Positions 53,003 to 62,103 of a stretch of 64,000 nucleotides of DNA are shown here, piece after piece. Position 1 is the first letter of the stretch. Each line of letters starts with the position of its first letter. Made by a program: the position numbers and the translations under genes. Location of the stretch: NCBI RefSeq assembly GCF_039537965.1, contig NZ_BAABBM010000001.1, positions 2,703,501 to 2,767,500 of the forward strand, in the 5' to 3' direction. Below the pieces are notes generated by a model. That model was not told the DNA's origin, searched no databases, and worked only from the letters and a program-made list of their open reading frames with translations. The stretch comes from Sphingomonas limnosediminicola. GTDB taxonomy: Bacteria; Pseudomonadota; Alphaproteobacteria; Sphingomonadales; Sphingomonadaceae.

Positions 53003-53650
53003 TCAAGCCTGAATGATGCCGTTGCGAATTGCGTAGCGGACGAGGTCGGCGGTCGTTCGCAGCTTCAACTTGTGCATTGCGCTGGCGCGATGCGTTTCCA
53101 CCGTCTTCACACTGATGTTCAGGACCTCGGCGATCTGCTTGTTGATGCGTCCTTCGCCAATCTGTTGAACGATCTCTCGCTCGCGCTGAGTCAGGCTCCC
53201 CGAATGGGGCGTTGGTCTCGATTGCAGAAACTTCTCAAGCAGCGTTTCTGATATCGCGGCCGAGAAATATGGCCGGTGAAGTGACAATGCGTCCAGGGCC
53301 GCAAGCAAGTGCCGCTCGGCATCCGATTTGAGGATGAACCCGCGCACGCCGGCGCGAAGAACGTCCATGACGATCTCTTCGCGATCGTGCATCGTGTAGA
53401 GGAGTATCTCGATGCGCGGAAAGGTGCGCCGCAATGCCTGGGCCAGGCCTAGGCCGTTCAGTTCCGGGATCGAATAATCGAGAACCGCGATGTCGGGCTT
53501 CGTTTCATTGGCGATGTCGATAGCGCTTCGCCCGTCGGACGCTTCTCCGACCACCTGATAATAGGGTTTCGTCTCAATGAGCTGACGAACGCCTCGGCGC
53601 ACTGCGTCGTGGTCGTCAACGATCAAGATCCGTTTCACCGGAGTGGACAT
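53003..53650 (-). CDS. NarL/FixJ-family response regulator
   Basis: This 215-residue protein has a receiver domain (about 5-125, phospho-Asp58 in VLDYSIPELNG) and a LuxR-type helix-turn-helix (about 150-212; TQREREIVQQIGEGRINKQI, then VETHRASAMHKL). It is convergent with the HisKA_3 kinase gene, its likely partner. Copies of the repeated motif lie in the 290-bp spacer upstream of its start, which suggests, but does not prove, that it binds them. Confidence 0.92.
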   Translation of the reverse strand: MSTPVKRILIVDDHDAVRRGVRQLIETKPYYQVVGEASDGRSAIDIANETKPDIAVLDYSIPELNGLGLAQALRRTFPRIEILLYTMHDREEIVMDVLRAGVRGFILKSDAERHLLAALDALSLHRPYFSAAISETLLEKFLQSRPTPHSGSLTQREREIVQQIGEGRINKQIAEVLNISVKTVETHRASAMHKLKLRTTADLVRYAIRNGIIQA

Positions 53651-53795
53651 TGTCCAATACACCTTCGATTTTGCGGGTTGCTGATGCCTTTCAGATCCCC
53701 CGTCGGTCCTCAATAAAGCTTCTATCGCATTCCTTTTGGGCGAGCGAATTCGCCGCCCCCTGCAGCCGAGATTAACCAGCACGCTCGAGCTTCCA

Positions 53796-53814
53796 ATCGG
53801 GGTAAACCCGATGG
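53796..53814 (+). promoter_or_regulatory. Palindromic repeated motif between the regulator and DUF202 genes
   Basis: ATCGGGGTAAACCCGATGG, a 17-bp near-perfect palindrome in the spacer of the divergent pair. It is 146 nt from the regulator start and 127 nt from the DUF202 start. Confidence 0.55.
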
Positions 53815-53863
53815 AAAACGACAGCCCCGTTTCGCATTTTCCGACCGAAGCGGCGGCCACCCT

Positions 53864-53881
53864 CCGGTCTTTCCCCGATGG
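53864..53881 (+). promoter_or_regulatory. Second motif copy upstream of the DUF202 gene
   Basis: CCGGTCTTTCCCCGATGG, in the common orientation, 60 nt before the start at 53941. Confidence 0.45.
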
Positions 53882-53940
53882 CGCCCCCAAAGCGCCACCT
53901 TGATAGTTGATTCATCTACCGGTCCATCGGGGGCGAAGTC

Positions 53941-54414
53941 TTGGATCAGAAAATCAGTCCTGCACCGCACTTGATCGGGGATACGATCAGCAACGACCTG
54001 TCATCGCAGCGAACGGCAATGTCGTTCGAGCGGACGGCAATGGCGAGCGACCGGACGCTCATGGCGGTGGTGCGCACGTCGCTTGCTCTGATCGGGTTCG
54101 GGTTCACGATCTTTGAATTCTTCCGAAAGCTCAGTGACAGCGTGTTGCCCAAAGGTGCGCTTCCTTCCGACGCGCCAAGACGGTTTGGCTTCGCGCTGAT
54201 CTCGCTTGGGATCGTGCTGCTGTTCTTCGGGCTTTTGAATCATTATCACGACAGCAGGAACCGCCGGCGAAGGCGACAGGCGTTATTCGATCAGCAATTG
54301 ATCGGCCATGCCGAGTCTAAGACGCCTAACAGCGCGACGATCGTGGCGTTTCTTCTGCTGCTGGTGGGATTGTTCGCGATCCTTCGCGTCGGCCTGAGCC
54401 TGGGCCCGTTCTGA
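53941..54414 (+). CDS. DUF202 (YidH-like) membrane protein
   Basis: This 157-residue protein begins at TTG 53941. It has a repeated DR/ER-T-MA pattern near residues 25-40 (ERTAMASDRTLMAVVRTS), typical of DUF202, and three membrane helices (about 45-62, 85-105, 135-152). It is coupled to the BASS gene by a TGATG overlap. Function unknown. Confidence 0.8.
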   Translation: MDQKISPAPHLIGDTISNDLSSQRTAMSFERTAMASDRTLMAVVRTSLALIGFGFTIFEFFRKLSDSVLPKGALPSDAPRRFGFALISLGIVLLFFGLLNHYHDSRNRRRRRQALFDQQLIGHAESKTPNSATIVAFLLLLVGLFAILRVGLSLGPF

Positions 54415-55325
54415 TGGACCCCAAAACGCTCATTCCGCTCTTCGCGCAGGGTTCCCTGTGGCTGGTCGTCCTGTCATTCGGACTTCGAGCAGACGCGGCG
54501 CGTGTCTTCGAGGCGATGCGACACTCAGGCCTTATCCTCAAAGGGATACTGGCCGTTTACATCGTCGTCCCAGCCCTGGCCGTGATCATCTGTACGATCA
54601 TGCCGATCGACCGCACGATTGCGATCGGAATCGTGTTGATGGCGGTTTCGCCACTTGCGCCCGTTATCCCTGCCAGGTTCATGCAGGCCGGGCTCGATCC
54701 TGCCAAGGCCGTCCACTATTACGTCACGATGATCCTGTTCGCGGTGTTCTTCGTGCCGGCGACGGTTGCGCTACTCAGCGCCCTCTATCCCCCGAATGCG
54801 TCAATTTCCGTCGGCGCGGTGAGCAAGCTGGTGGCACTCACCATTCTTGCGCCGATTGGCATCGGCGTTGCCATCGCAACATTGGCGCCTCGCATCGCGG
54901 ACTATGTCGCCCCCGTTACATTCTGGACAGGCCTGATCGCGGCTGTCCTTCTGGTGACCGCAATATTGTACAAGCAAGGCGGAGCGATCGTCGGCCTGAT
55001 TGGTGACGGCACCTTGGTCGTGATCGTCCTAATCGTCTTGGCCGGGATCCTCGCCGGACATCTTCTCGGCAGACCGAGTCCGCTTCACAGTAACGTACTC
55101 GCGGTCTCCGCCGCGATCCGGCACCCCGGGATCGCGGCGCTGATCGTTCGGGACAATTTCACCGAGCCGCGCGTGATGCTGACGGTCATTCTCTTCCTGC
55201 TGACCAGCTTCGTAGTCACTGCGCTGTACGGCGTGTGGTTCAAGCGGGCCTATCCGTCTTCTCCGGTCGTCCTGTCCGCCGCTTGGCATTCGCCGAAGAA
55301 CGCCGAAGATCTTCCGCACAACTAG
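54414..55325 (+). CDS. BASS-family transporter, copy B
   Basis: This 303-residue protein has about nine hydrophobic helices and is similar in layout to the product of 26878-27747 (both have FGLRAD/VGMQSR-type first-helix ends and an AASTRHPS- or AAIRHPG-like segment near the C-terminus). A sodium-coupled organic-anion carrier is inferred from the family. Translationally coupled to the DUF202 gene. Confidence 0.8.
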   Translation: MDPKTLIPLFAQGSLWLVVLSFGLRADAARVFEAMRHSGLILKGILAVYIVVPALAVIICTIMPIDRTIAIGIVLMAVSPLAPVIPARFMQAGLDPAKAVHYYVTMILFAVFFVPATVALLSALYPPNASISVGAVSKLVALTILAPIGIGVAIATLAPRIADYVAPVTFWTGLIAAVLLVTAILYKQGGAIVGLIGDGTLVVIVLIVLAGILAGHLLGRPSPLHSNVLAVSAAIRHPGIAALIVRDNFTEPRVMLTVILFLLTSFVVTALYGVWFKRAYPSSPVVLSAAWHSPKNAEDLPHN

Positions 55326-55340
55326 GGGTTTTAACGGATC
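55323..55340 (+). promoter_or_regulatory. Repeated motif variant upstream of the barrel protein gene
   Basis: TAGGGGTTTTAACGGATC, overlapping the BASS stop, 60 nt before the start at 55401. The right half deviates from the consensus. Confidence 0.4.
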
Positions 55341-55400
55341 AATCGATCGCCGGCGCTTGGGTACCACAGCCACGCGGGATCCGCCGCTGCGGAGGGAAAG

Positions 55401-56249
55401 ATGACCAAGGCCCTGGGATTGCTTTTGACTTCGGCCGCTGCGTGTTTCTACGCATCCGCCGCTCATGCCGACGGCCAGGATCTTGCGCCGGTTTCGCAAG
55501 CGAGCGAGTATGCGGTCGCGCCGGCCACCGATGCTCCTGTCCCGACGGAGGCCAAGGCGGTAGAGGCTGGAGATGACGGCTGGCACTTCGCCACGACGTC
55601 ATATCTTTGGGCGACGAGCATAAAGTCGCAAGTCACGACCCGACAAGGCGAACAGGTGACTTCGAAGGAATCGTTCTTCGACATCCTGAAGGATTTGAAA
55701 TTCGCCTTCATGGGCGCCGCGGAAGCGAGGCACAAACGCTTCGTCGTCATCGGGGACCTCATCTATTCGAACGTCGGCAGCTCCGCCAACGGTCACCTTG
55801 GTCCAGTGCCGCTCGATGCGAACATCGACGTGAAAATGCTGATCACGAACCTCGAGGCAGGATATCGCGTCGTCGATCAAGGACCGATGTACCTCGACCT
55901 CCTCGCCGGAGCGCAGCTTACGTCCCTCAAGCTCGACCTCGACCTCAAAGGTCCGTTGACGACGGTTCATCGCAATCCCAGCGCTTCTGGTGTCGCTCCC
56001 GTCCTCGGCGCGCGTTTCCGCGCACCGCTCGGCGGGCGCTGGGGCGCGGCCTTCTACGGGGACGTCGCGGGGTTCGGGATTACTCCCGCCCATTCATGGC
56101 AGTTGCTGGGTACCGTCCAGTATCGGCTCAGCGATCACTGGCAGATCGCCGGGGGATGGCGGCACTATTCGGTCAAGGACGATGAACACAGACTAAATCT
56201 GCACGTCGCGCTGGATGGGCCGATCCTGGCCATCACTTATCGGATGTAG
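55401..56249 (+). CDS. Outer-membrane beta-barrel protein of unknown function
   Basis: This 282-residue protein has a signal peptide (about 1-23), an Ala/Pro/Glu-rich linker and a beta-barrel pattern with alternating hydrophobic residues, ending in an aromatic residue-containing strand (LAITYRM). Resembles uncharacterised proteobacterial outer-membrane proteins. Ends 17 bp inside the convergent DUF1622 gene. Confidence 0.7.
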   Translation: MTKALGLLLTSAAACFYASAAHADGQDLAPVSQASEYAVAPATDAPVPTEAKAVEAGDDGWHFATTSYLWATSIKSQVTTRQGEQVTSKESFFDILKDLKFAFMGAAEARHKRFVVIGDLIYSNVGSSANGHLGPVPLDANIDVKMLITNLEAGYRVVDQGPMYLDLLAGAQLTSLKLDLDLKGPLTTVHRNPSASGVAPVLGARFRAPLGGRWGAAFYGDVAGFGITPAHSWQLLGTVQYRLSDHWQIAGGWRHYSVKDDEHRLNLHVALDGPILAITYRM

Positions 56250-56613
56250 GCGCTGGCTCTGACTCTGGGACGAGTGACCTTGCATCCCTGAAATCGCGCG
56301 CGAGGAAGAAGCTCAGGAACGTCCGGATCACGGCGATCGCGCCCAGTTTCCCGATCGTGTCCCAGGTGGGCGCGATCGCGGTGCCGATCACGTCCGCGCC
56401 GAGCGAGAATTCGAGCGCGAGCAGGATCCATCCCGCGAAGTTGAGCCAGATGGTCCGCTGCTTGAGCGCGCGTGACGGCCGGAACGCGTTCTGAAGCGAG
56501 CGGAAGGCGGCGTCGATTGCGGCCACGCCGACCATCAAGACCGCAAGGGCGTCGACAATCAGCTCCATTAGGCCAGCGGCCGAGCTGAAAATCTGCAGGA
56601 CAGTGTCGTTCAT
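56233..56613 (-). CDS. DUF1622-family membrane protein
   Basis: This 126-residue protein has three helices (about 12-34, 58-75, 85-103), the DUF1622 layout, with conserved LNFAGWILLALEFSLGADVI. Function unknown; often near stress and envelope genes. Confidence 0.85.
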   Translation of the reverse strand: MNDTVLQIFSSAAGLMELIVDALAVLMVGVAAIDAAFRSLQNAFRPSRALKQRTIWLNFAGWILLALEFSLGADVIGTAIAPTWDTIGKLGAIAVIRTFLSFFLARDFRDARSLVPESEPAPTSDK

Positions 56614-56650
56614 CGGGGGAGGCTAGGGGGGCAGCGCCCGGCCAATCCAT

Positions 56651-56668
56651 CCGGGCTTATCCTGATGG
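56651..56668 (+). promoter_or_regulatory. Repeated motif near the DUF1622 start
   Basis: CCGGGCTTATCCTGATGG, 38 bp upstream of the DUF1622 start at 56613 but in the orientation opposite to most copies. Confidence 0.4.
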
Positions 56669-56800
56669 CCGTGCGGGGGCGCACAGCATAGTTCCGCAAA
56701 ACAGGCTCGGCGCCGAAGGCGCTAGGGCTCACTGTTTCGGATGGGCTTCGGGAGCAAAAGGCCGTTGAGCTCGTTCGCGCGTCCGCTGCCGCGCACCGTT

Positions 56801-57808
56801 CTATCCCTCAGACGGTCTGGCGGCGGACGCGACCTCAGATAAGGTTTGTGCCGAACCGCTCCTGACGCAGCGAAAGCCGATGTGGTTTGTCGACGTATCG
56901 ATCGGTTGCGCATGACGCGCGGCCGGCCGGTAGCGGCGGCAATAGTTCGGAGCGCATAGGTGCGAACCGCCCTTGAGCGTCTTGCGCGGGATGGGGACGT
57001 TGTCGCAGCGATCGTGGCTGTCGGACTTGGGTCCGCCGCGCGGGTTGGTGGGAATGCAGCACGGCTTGTTCGCGGCCTCCGGATGGCGGGCGCGATACCA
57101 ATCGTCCGTCCATTCCCAAACGTTACCGATCATGTCGGCCAGGCCGAAGCCGTTCGGCGGGAACGACCCGACGGGTGACGTTCGCTCGAAGCCATCGGTC
57201 GCCAGGTTCTGCCAGGGAAACTCCCCCTGCCAGACGTTGGCATGGTGGCGACCGTCTTGTTCGAGCTCGTCGCCCCAGGCGAATTCGGCCTCGTCCGTTC
57301 CGCCCAAAGCCGCGAACTCGAACTCCGCTTCGGTGGCAAGGCGTTTACCCGCCCAATGCGCGAACGCCGCCGCATCGCCGTGGGTCACGTGAACGACAGG
57401 ATGATCGAGCAAGTCTTCGCTGCTGCTGCCCGGGCCGTAGGGGTGGCGCCAGTCGGCGCCGAGGCGGAACTCCCACCACTGGCTCCAATCGCCGAGGTCG
57501 ACCGCGTGGTTGGGCGGCGAGAACACCAGCGAGCCGGGATGGCAAAGCTCCGGCAGCGCCCCGGGATAATCTGCAGGGTCCGGCGCAATCTCAGCAGTGG
57601 TCACGTGGCCTGTGGCTTCCACGAACTCCGCGAACTGGCGGACCGTAACCGGCGTCCGATCCATCCAGAAACCGTCGACGCGAACACGGTGCCGCGGGGC
57701 CTCTTCAGGATAATGATTGTCGGATCCCATGTTGAACTCGCCGCCCGGGATCCAGATCATGTCGGCATCGGACTGCGCGGGATTCGTCAGTTCAGGGGCG
57801 GTGCTCAT
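56801..57808 (-). CDS. Formylglycine-generating enzyme
   Basis: This 335-residue protein has the FGE-sulfatase fold: WIPGGEFNMGS near the start, GNVWEWTDDW and the active site GGSHLCAPNYCRRYR with Cys285 and Cys290, spaced as in the human enzyme. It is the aerobic, copper-using type that converts a sulfatase cysteine to formylglycine. It lies just downstream of the arylsulfatase gene on the same strand; ATG 57808 is preferred over a TTG at 57817. Confidence 0.93.
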   Translation of the reverse strand: MSTAPELTNPAQSDADMIWIPGGEFNMGSDNHYPEEAPRHRVRVDGFWMDRTPVTVRQFAEFVEATGHVTTAEIAPDPADYPGALPELCHPGSLVFSPPNHAVDLGDWSQWWEFRLGADWRHPYGPGSSSEDLLDHPVVHVTHGDAAAFAHWAGKRLATEAEFEFAALGGTDEAEFAWGDELEQDGRHHANVWQGEFPWQNLATDGFERTSPVGSFPPNGFGLADMIGNVWEWTDDWYRARHPEAANKPCCIPTNPRGGPKSDSHDRCDNVPIPRKTLKGGSHLCAPNYCRRYRPAARHAQPIDTSTNHIGFRCVRSGSAQTLSEVASAARPSEG

Positions 57809-57840
57809 GCGTTTCAATCACCATTCGGCGCGATCACGTT

Positions 57841-57861
57841 CCATCGGGGTTTTCCCCTAGG
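57841..57861 (-). promoter_or_regulatory. Repeated motif upstream of the formylglycine-generating enzyme gene
   Basis: The minus strand reads TAGGGGAAAACCCCGATGG, a near-palindrome, 32 nt before the ATG at 57808. It is between the sulfatase stop and the FGE start, so the FGE gene may have its own promoter. Confidence 0.55.
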
Positions 57862-57917
57862 CGGCTGACGAGAACCGGCGCCCCCACGGGAGCAGGAACG
57901 CCGGCTTCGACAGCAGG

Positions 57918-60299
57918 CTATTGCCGTGCCATTGCGATCGCGAGAGCCTGTTCCGGGCTGACCAGATGATCGGATGATTCCGCATCGGCGTTGATCGCCA
58001 GCTGCACGCCCTTGACCGTTCCGTTGAATGCGTTGCCGCTTGCGCCGTAATCCGGGGAAACGGGGGCACCATTGTCGATGCCGACATCGCAACCGTCATC
58101 GGCGGAAAAAACCATCGCAAGGGTAGCGTCGACGCGTCCTTTGCCGGCGGGTGCACCGTCGATGAATAGAGTCACGTCGCCGCCCTTGCCCAAGCCGCCG
58201 CCATCATAAGCGAATTCCATCCGCGCCTGATGCTCGCCGCTCGGGATTGGCTTGTCAGATTCGACGTAGAACCATTTCAAGCCGCCCAGATTGTAGCAAT
58301 ATTTAAGCTTGCCGTTGTTCGCGTACAGCGACCAGCCGCCGATATTGGCGCCCTGCGCGACGATGACCCCCTGCGCGGGTTTGCCGTCCGGTATCACCAG
58401 TTCGGCGGTCACCGAATGCGACTTGTTCTTGAGGTTCAGGACGCAATTCTCGCCAAGCCGCCCCATGCCCGATAGCAGTATCTGGCTGTTACCGGTCAAC
58501 AGGACGGGCCGTCCAGCGGTGTCGGAGTTCATGCGCGATGCCAAGTCGTCGTTGAGCGGTAGGACGTTGTACTTGACCGCTTCGATCAGCCACAGGCGCT
58601 GAAGCTCGTGGAGCTTGTCGGGATTCTCCTTGGCGATGTCCCTGGCCTGGCTCCAGTCCTTGGTCGTGTCGTAAAGTTCCCAGACGTCATCGTCGAATGC
58701 GGGCATCTTTCCCCCGACCAAGACCCATGGCGTGTTGTGACGCGTTACCGCGGTCCATCCGCAATGATAAATGCCGCGGTTACCGAACATCTCGAAATAC
58801 TGGGTTTCGTGCTGGTCGGGCGCTTTGGGGTCATTGAAGGAGTAAAGCATGCTGACGCCCTCGAGTGGCGTTTGCATGACTCCGTCGACCGCCTCAGGCT
58901 GCGGCAGGCCAGCCGCTTCAAGGATCGTCGGCGCAACGTCGATGACGTGGTGGAACTGGTCGCGGTTTTCACCTTTGGCTTTGATGTGGCTGGGCCAGTG
59001 CACGATCGTGCCATTGCGGGTCCCGCCGAAGTGCGACGCGACCTGTTTGGTCCACTGGTAAGGCGTGTCCATGGCGTGGGCCCACCCGACCGCATAGTGG
59101 TTGTATGACGTCGGTCCGCCCAGCTCGTCGATCTTGCTGGTCAGATATTCCGGCGTCTCCAGCGCACCAAGTCCATTGAAGTTGAGCATTTCGTTGAAGG
59201 TGCCGTTGAGCGTTCCTTCAGCCGACGCGCCGTTGTCGCCGATGATGTAGTAGATGAGCGTGTCTTCGAGCAGCCCAAGCTTTTCGATGCCATCGATCAG
59301 CCGGCCGACGTGGTGGTCGGTATATTCCATATAGCCAGCGTAGACTTCCATCTGACGCCTAAGGATCGGCTTCAGATCCTCGGGCATGTCGTCCCAGGCG
59401 GGAATTTCCTTGTGACGGACGGTCAGCTCCGCATCAGGCGGAATGGCGCCGATCTTCTTCTGCCGGGCGAAGGTTTCCTCGCGCACCTTGTCCCAGCCCT
59501 GGTCGAACTTGCCCTTGTACTTGTCGGCCCATTCCTTCGGCACGTGGTGCGGAGCATGGGTGGCGCCGGGCGCGAAATAGACGAAAAACGGCTTGTCGGG
59601 GGCGAGCATCTTCTGCTGACCGACCCACTTGATCGCCTTGTTCGTCATGTCGTCGACGAGGTGGTAACCTTCCTCAGGTGTCTTGTCGGGCTCGACGGGT
59701 GTCGTGCCTTCGAAGAGAGCCGGGTACCATTGGTTGGATTCGCCGCCGATGAATCCATAGAAATATTCAAAGCCGCCGCCGCCGCTCGGCCACTGGTCGA
59801 ACGGGCCAACCGGACTGGTCTGCCAAACTGGCACTTCGTGACACTTGCCGAACTGCGCGGTGTTGTAACCGTTGAGCTTGAGCGTCTTGGCAAGCGGAGC
59901 CGCGGTGTTGCGAAGTACGGAGGAGTATCCGGGCGCACCCGTCGCGACCTCTGTAATGGCGCCCATGCCGACCGAGTGGTGGTTACGGCCGGTGAGCAAA
60001 GCCTGGCGAGTGGGCGAACAAAGCGCGGTCGTGTGGAAGCGGCGATATTTAAGACCGCCGGCGGCCAGCTTCTCTGCATTCGGCGTCTGGCACGGCCCCC
60101 CGAATGCGCTCGATGAGCCATAGCCGGCGTCATCGATCAAAATGATCAGGACATTGGGCGCGCCCTTGGGCGGGCGGAGCTGGGAGATCGGGTCAAAATG
60201 CGTGTCCGGGTCTTTGGCATCGTAAGTGACCAATCCGACGCGGGGTTTCGCGGGGATCGGCAGGACCGTCCTCGATAGGTTGTCATTTGCGTCGGACAT
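57918..60299 (-). CDS. Arylsulfatase (type I, formylglycine-dependent)
   Basis: This 793-residue sulfatase has the modified-cysteine motif CSPTR at 94-98, metal ligands in LIDDAGYG and DNGAS, and a C-terminal region (about 620-760) with a concanavalin-like fold. No signal peptide is seen, so cytoplasmic action on an imported sulfate ester is likely. It should be matured by the FGE encoded next. The substrate is not evident. Confidence 0.93.
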   Translation of the reverse strand: MSDANDNLSRTVLPIPAKPRVGLVTYDAKDPDTHFDPISQLRPPKGAPNVLIILIDDAGYGSSSAFGGPCQTPNAEKLAAGGLKYRRFHTTALCSPTRQALLTGRNHHSVGMGAITEVATGAPGYSSVLRNTAAPLAKTLKLNGYNTAQFGKCHEVPVWQTSPVGPFDQWPSGGGGFEYFYGFIGGESNQWYPALFEGTTPVEPDKTPEEGYHLVDDMTNKAIKWVGQQKMLAPDKPFFVYFAPGATHAPHHVPKEWADKYKGKFDQGWDKVREETFARQKKIGAIPPDAELTVRHKEIPAWDDMPEDLKPILRRQMEVYAGYMEYTDHHVGRLIDGIEKLGLLEDTLIYYIIGDNGASAEGTLNGTFNEMLNFNGLGALETPEYLTSKIDELGGPTSYNHYAVGWAHAMDTPYQWTKQVASHFGGTRNGTIVHWPSHIKAKGENRDQFHHVIDVAPTILEAAGLPQPEAVDGVMQTPLEGVSMLYSFNDPKAPDQHETQYFEMFGNRGIYHCGWTAVTRHNTPWVLVGGKMPAFDDDVWELYDTTKDWSQARDIAKENPDKLHELQRLWLIEAVKYNVLPLNDDLASRMNSDTAGRPVLLTGNSQILLSGMGRLGENCVLNLKNKSHSVTAELVIPDGKPAQGVIVAQGANIGGWSLYANNGKLKYCYNLGGLKWFYVESDKPIPSGEHQARMEFAYDGGGLGKGGDVTLFIDGAPAGKGRVDATLAMVFSADDGCDVGIDNGAPVSPDYGASGNAFNGTVKGVQLAINADAESSDHLVSPEQALAIAMARQ

Positions 60300-60357
60300 T
60301 AGGACCTCCCGGGTGTAAGAGTTGCCGTCCGATTATGACTGTCGATGACTGCTCGCT

Positions 60358-60374
60358 ATCGGGGTTTCCCCTAT
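60358..60374 (-). promoter_or_regulatory. Palindromic repeated motif upstream of the arylsulfatase gene
   Basis: The plus strand reads ATCGGGGTTTCCCCTAT, the best palindrome in the window; the minus-strand orientation points to the sulfatase start 58 nt away. Also 78 nt upstream of the small gene at 60453. Confidence 0.6.
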
Positions 60375-60452
60375 GCAAACTGCGTTGTGGCGCCGGGCAA
60401 CCAGCCGATTATGGTGGCGCAAGGATCGGGCGGGGGCCTGGAGTGACGGGAG

Positions 60453-60773
60453 ATGTGTGATCTGCAAGCGTTGGACGTCGTGGAATGCATCGACGCCACG
60501 CCGGTTCTTAAGCAGAGCAAGACCATGCCCCGACTCGGGCGGCTCTACCGGGTCCAGTCGGTCCGGAAGATCGGCGACGGATACAGCGTCCGCCTTTTCG
60601 ACGTAACGCCGGAGTGCCACTTGGGCGGGCCGTGCAACTGCGGCAATTGCGGGTGGGACAGCCGACGTTTCCGCCGTGTGCAAGGGCCTGAGAAAGACCG
60701 GCTGACGGTTCTTCGGGCTCTACTGAGCAGCAGCAAGACAGCCCCCGACCTCGTGCCGGAGTTCGAGCATTAG
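60453..60773 (+). CDS. Small cysteine-containing hypothetical protein
   Basis: This 106-residue protein contains a compact cysteine cluster (ECHLGGPCNCGNCGWDSRRF) suggestive of a metal site. The N-terminal half has a short beta domain (RLYRVQSVRKIGDGYSVRLF). No known family recognised. Ribosome binding site weak. Confidence 0.6.
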   Translation: MCDLQALDVVECIDATPVLKQSKTMPRLGRLYRVQSVRKIGDGYSVRLFDVTPECHLGGPCNCGNCGWDSRRFRRVQGPEKDRLTVLRALLSSSKTAPDLVPEFEH

Positions 60774-60816
60774 AGGCCACTCGCCGGCGCCGCGCCGGCG
60801 TTGCGCCTAGTGGAGA

Positions 60817-61176
60817 TCAGCGGCAGACCCGTGTGACGACGCCATAAGCGTCGACGGTGTCGACACAGGTCGGTTGAACCACAACGACGGGGGGTTCCAC
60901 GTAGACGGGGCGAGCGGCCACAGCCGCGCCGTATGCGGCTGCACCGTAACCCACCGCGCCGTAACCCGCCGCGCCATAGCCGACGGCCCGGTATGTCGAC
61001 CTGCGGGCCACGCCTGCGTAGCTCATTGGCGTCAGCGGTCGGCCGATGATCGCATGAGCTGGCGTGCCCAGCGACAATCCGGTTTGGAGGCTAATGCGGA
61101 CATCGCCAGCGACGAGAGCGACAAAGGTCGCGGCGCCCAACGCCAGGCGGGCTGGTCTTCCGAGGCGTAAAGTCAT
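60817..61176 (-). CDS. Secreted Gly/Ala/Tyr-repeat protein
   Basis: This 119-residue protein has a signal-like hydrophobic N-terminus (about 8-25), then a repeat of GYGA units (AVGYGAAGYGAVGYGAAAYG) near residues 65-85, a Val/Pro-rich linker and two cysteines in the tail (PTCVDTVDAYG, VCR). One base separates it from the DUF2092 stop upstream, so it is in one operon with that gene. Function unknown. Confidence 0.65.
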   Translation of the reverse strand: MTLRLGRPARLALGAATFVALVAGDVRISLQTGLSLGTPAHAIIGRPLTPMSYAGVARRSTYRAVGYGAAGYGAVGYGAAAYGAAVAARPVYVEPPVVVVQPTCVDTVDAYGVVTRVCR

Positions 61177-61177
61177 C

Positions 61178-61978
61178 TCACTGTCCTCCACTGGTGCTCT
61201 TTGCGGGCGGGGGTAGCTCGCCGATTGCCGACATTTGATCGAAGCCGACCTTCTTGGCGCCCGCGGCCGGGGTGAAGCGGAATGCGTTGGCCGCAGCGGC
61301 GCGTCCTGTCGACCAATCGCGGAATTGAATCGTGTAGGTCGGGTAGCCGACGACGGTCTTGCTGGAAATTACATATTTGCAGGGTAGCGGGCGGTCGCCC
61401 GTCCGGACCCAAAGCTGCCAGTCCGTGTCCTTGTTGCGGAAGGCGAGATGCTCGCAGTCGTAGCCGTCAACGACGCCGAGGCCGATATGCTTGGCCTCGA
61501 CGACCCCTTCCATCAGCCGGTCGTAACTGTTGGTCATCAACAGGTCGCCAGCGGGCATGTCCATTCCATAACCCGTTCGGATCATGTCGATGAGCCCGTC
61601 GATCGTTCCAGGCGACTTGGCCTGCGCGTACGACCCGCTTGACCGGTCGATGATCGTCGCCGTCGTGCCGTCGGAAACGAGTTCCATATCGGCATAGCCA
61701 CCCTTGCGCGTCGCTCGAATCTGGCCGGGGCGCGCCAGCAGCAACGTGCCGGATGCGTTGAAGGTCACGCGCTCGAGCTGCGGCGTCACCACGTCCAGCG
61801 CTGCGTCGAAGCTGCCGGACAGGTCTTTCTGACTCGCCAGATAGGTCGACATCGTTTTCAAAATTTGTTTCGCGCTCGCGTCCTGGGCTTGGGCCAGAGC
61901 CGGCGCGGACCACAGAATGCTCCCCGCCAGTAATGCCGCAACGACAGGTGATCCGTGACTTAGAGTTCTGCAGGTCAT
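61178..61978 (-). CDS. DUF2092-family secreted protein
   Basis: This 266-residue protein has a signal peptide (about 1-29). It matches the DUF2092 pattern, an LolA/LppX-like fold predicted to handle lipids (FNASGTLLLARPGQIRATRK; GYDCEHLAFRNKDTDWQLW). ATG 61978 is the start; the longer reading to 62323 overlaps the next gene. Periplasmic. Often found with sulfatases or repeats of the same family. Confidence 0.85.
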   Translation of the reverse strand: MTCRTLSHGSPVVAALLAGSILWSAPALAQAQDASAKQILKTMSTYLASQKDLSGSFDAALDVVTPQLERVTFNASGTLLLARPGQIRATRKGGYADMELVSDGTTATIIDRSSGSYAQAKSPGTIDGLIDMIRTGYGMDMPAGDLLMTNSYDRLMEGVVEAKHIGLGVVDGYDCEHLAFRNKDTDWQLWVRTGDRPLPCKYVISSKTVVGYPTYTIQFRDWSTGRAAAANAFRFTPAAGAKKVGFDQMSAIGELPPPAKSTSGGQ

Positions 61979-62066
61979 GAGCTGTTCTCCATCACGCGGG
62001 CCAGCGCTGTCGGGTGCAACGTCAGCTCGGGAATGCGCACAAGTCGGGCCTGGCGCGCCCTGCGAC

Positions 62067-62095
62067 CATCGGTGGTTATCCGTAGTTACGGGACG
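62067..62095. promoter_or_regulatory. Weak motif variant upstream of the DUF2092 gene
   Basis: ATCGGTGGTTATCCGTAG with a following TTACGGG shows partial similarity to the repeated motif; 90-117 nt upstream of the start at 61978. Confidence 0.25.
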
Positions 62096-62103
62096 AACAG
62101 GCC

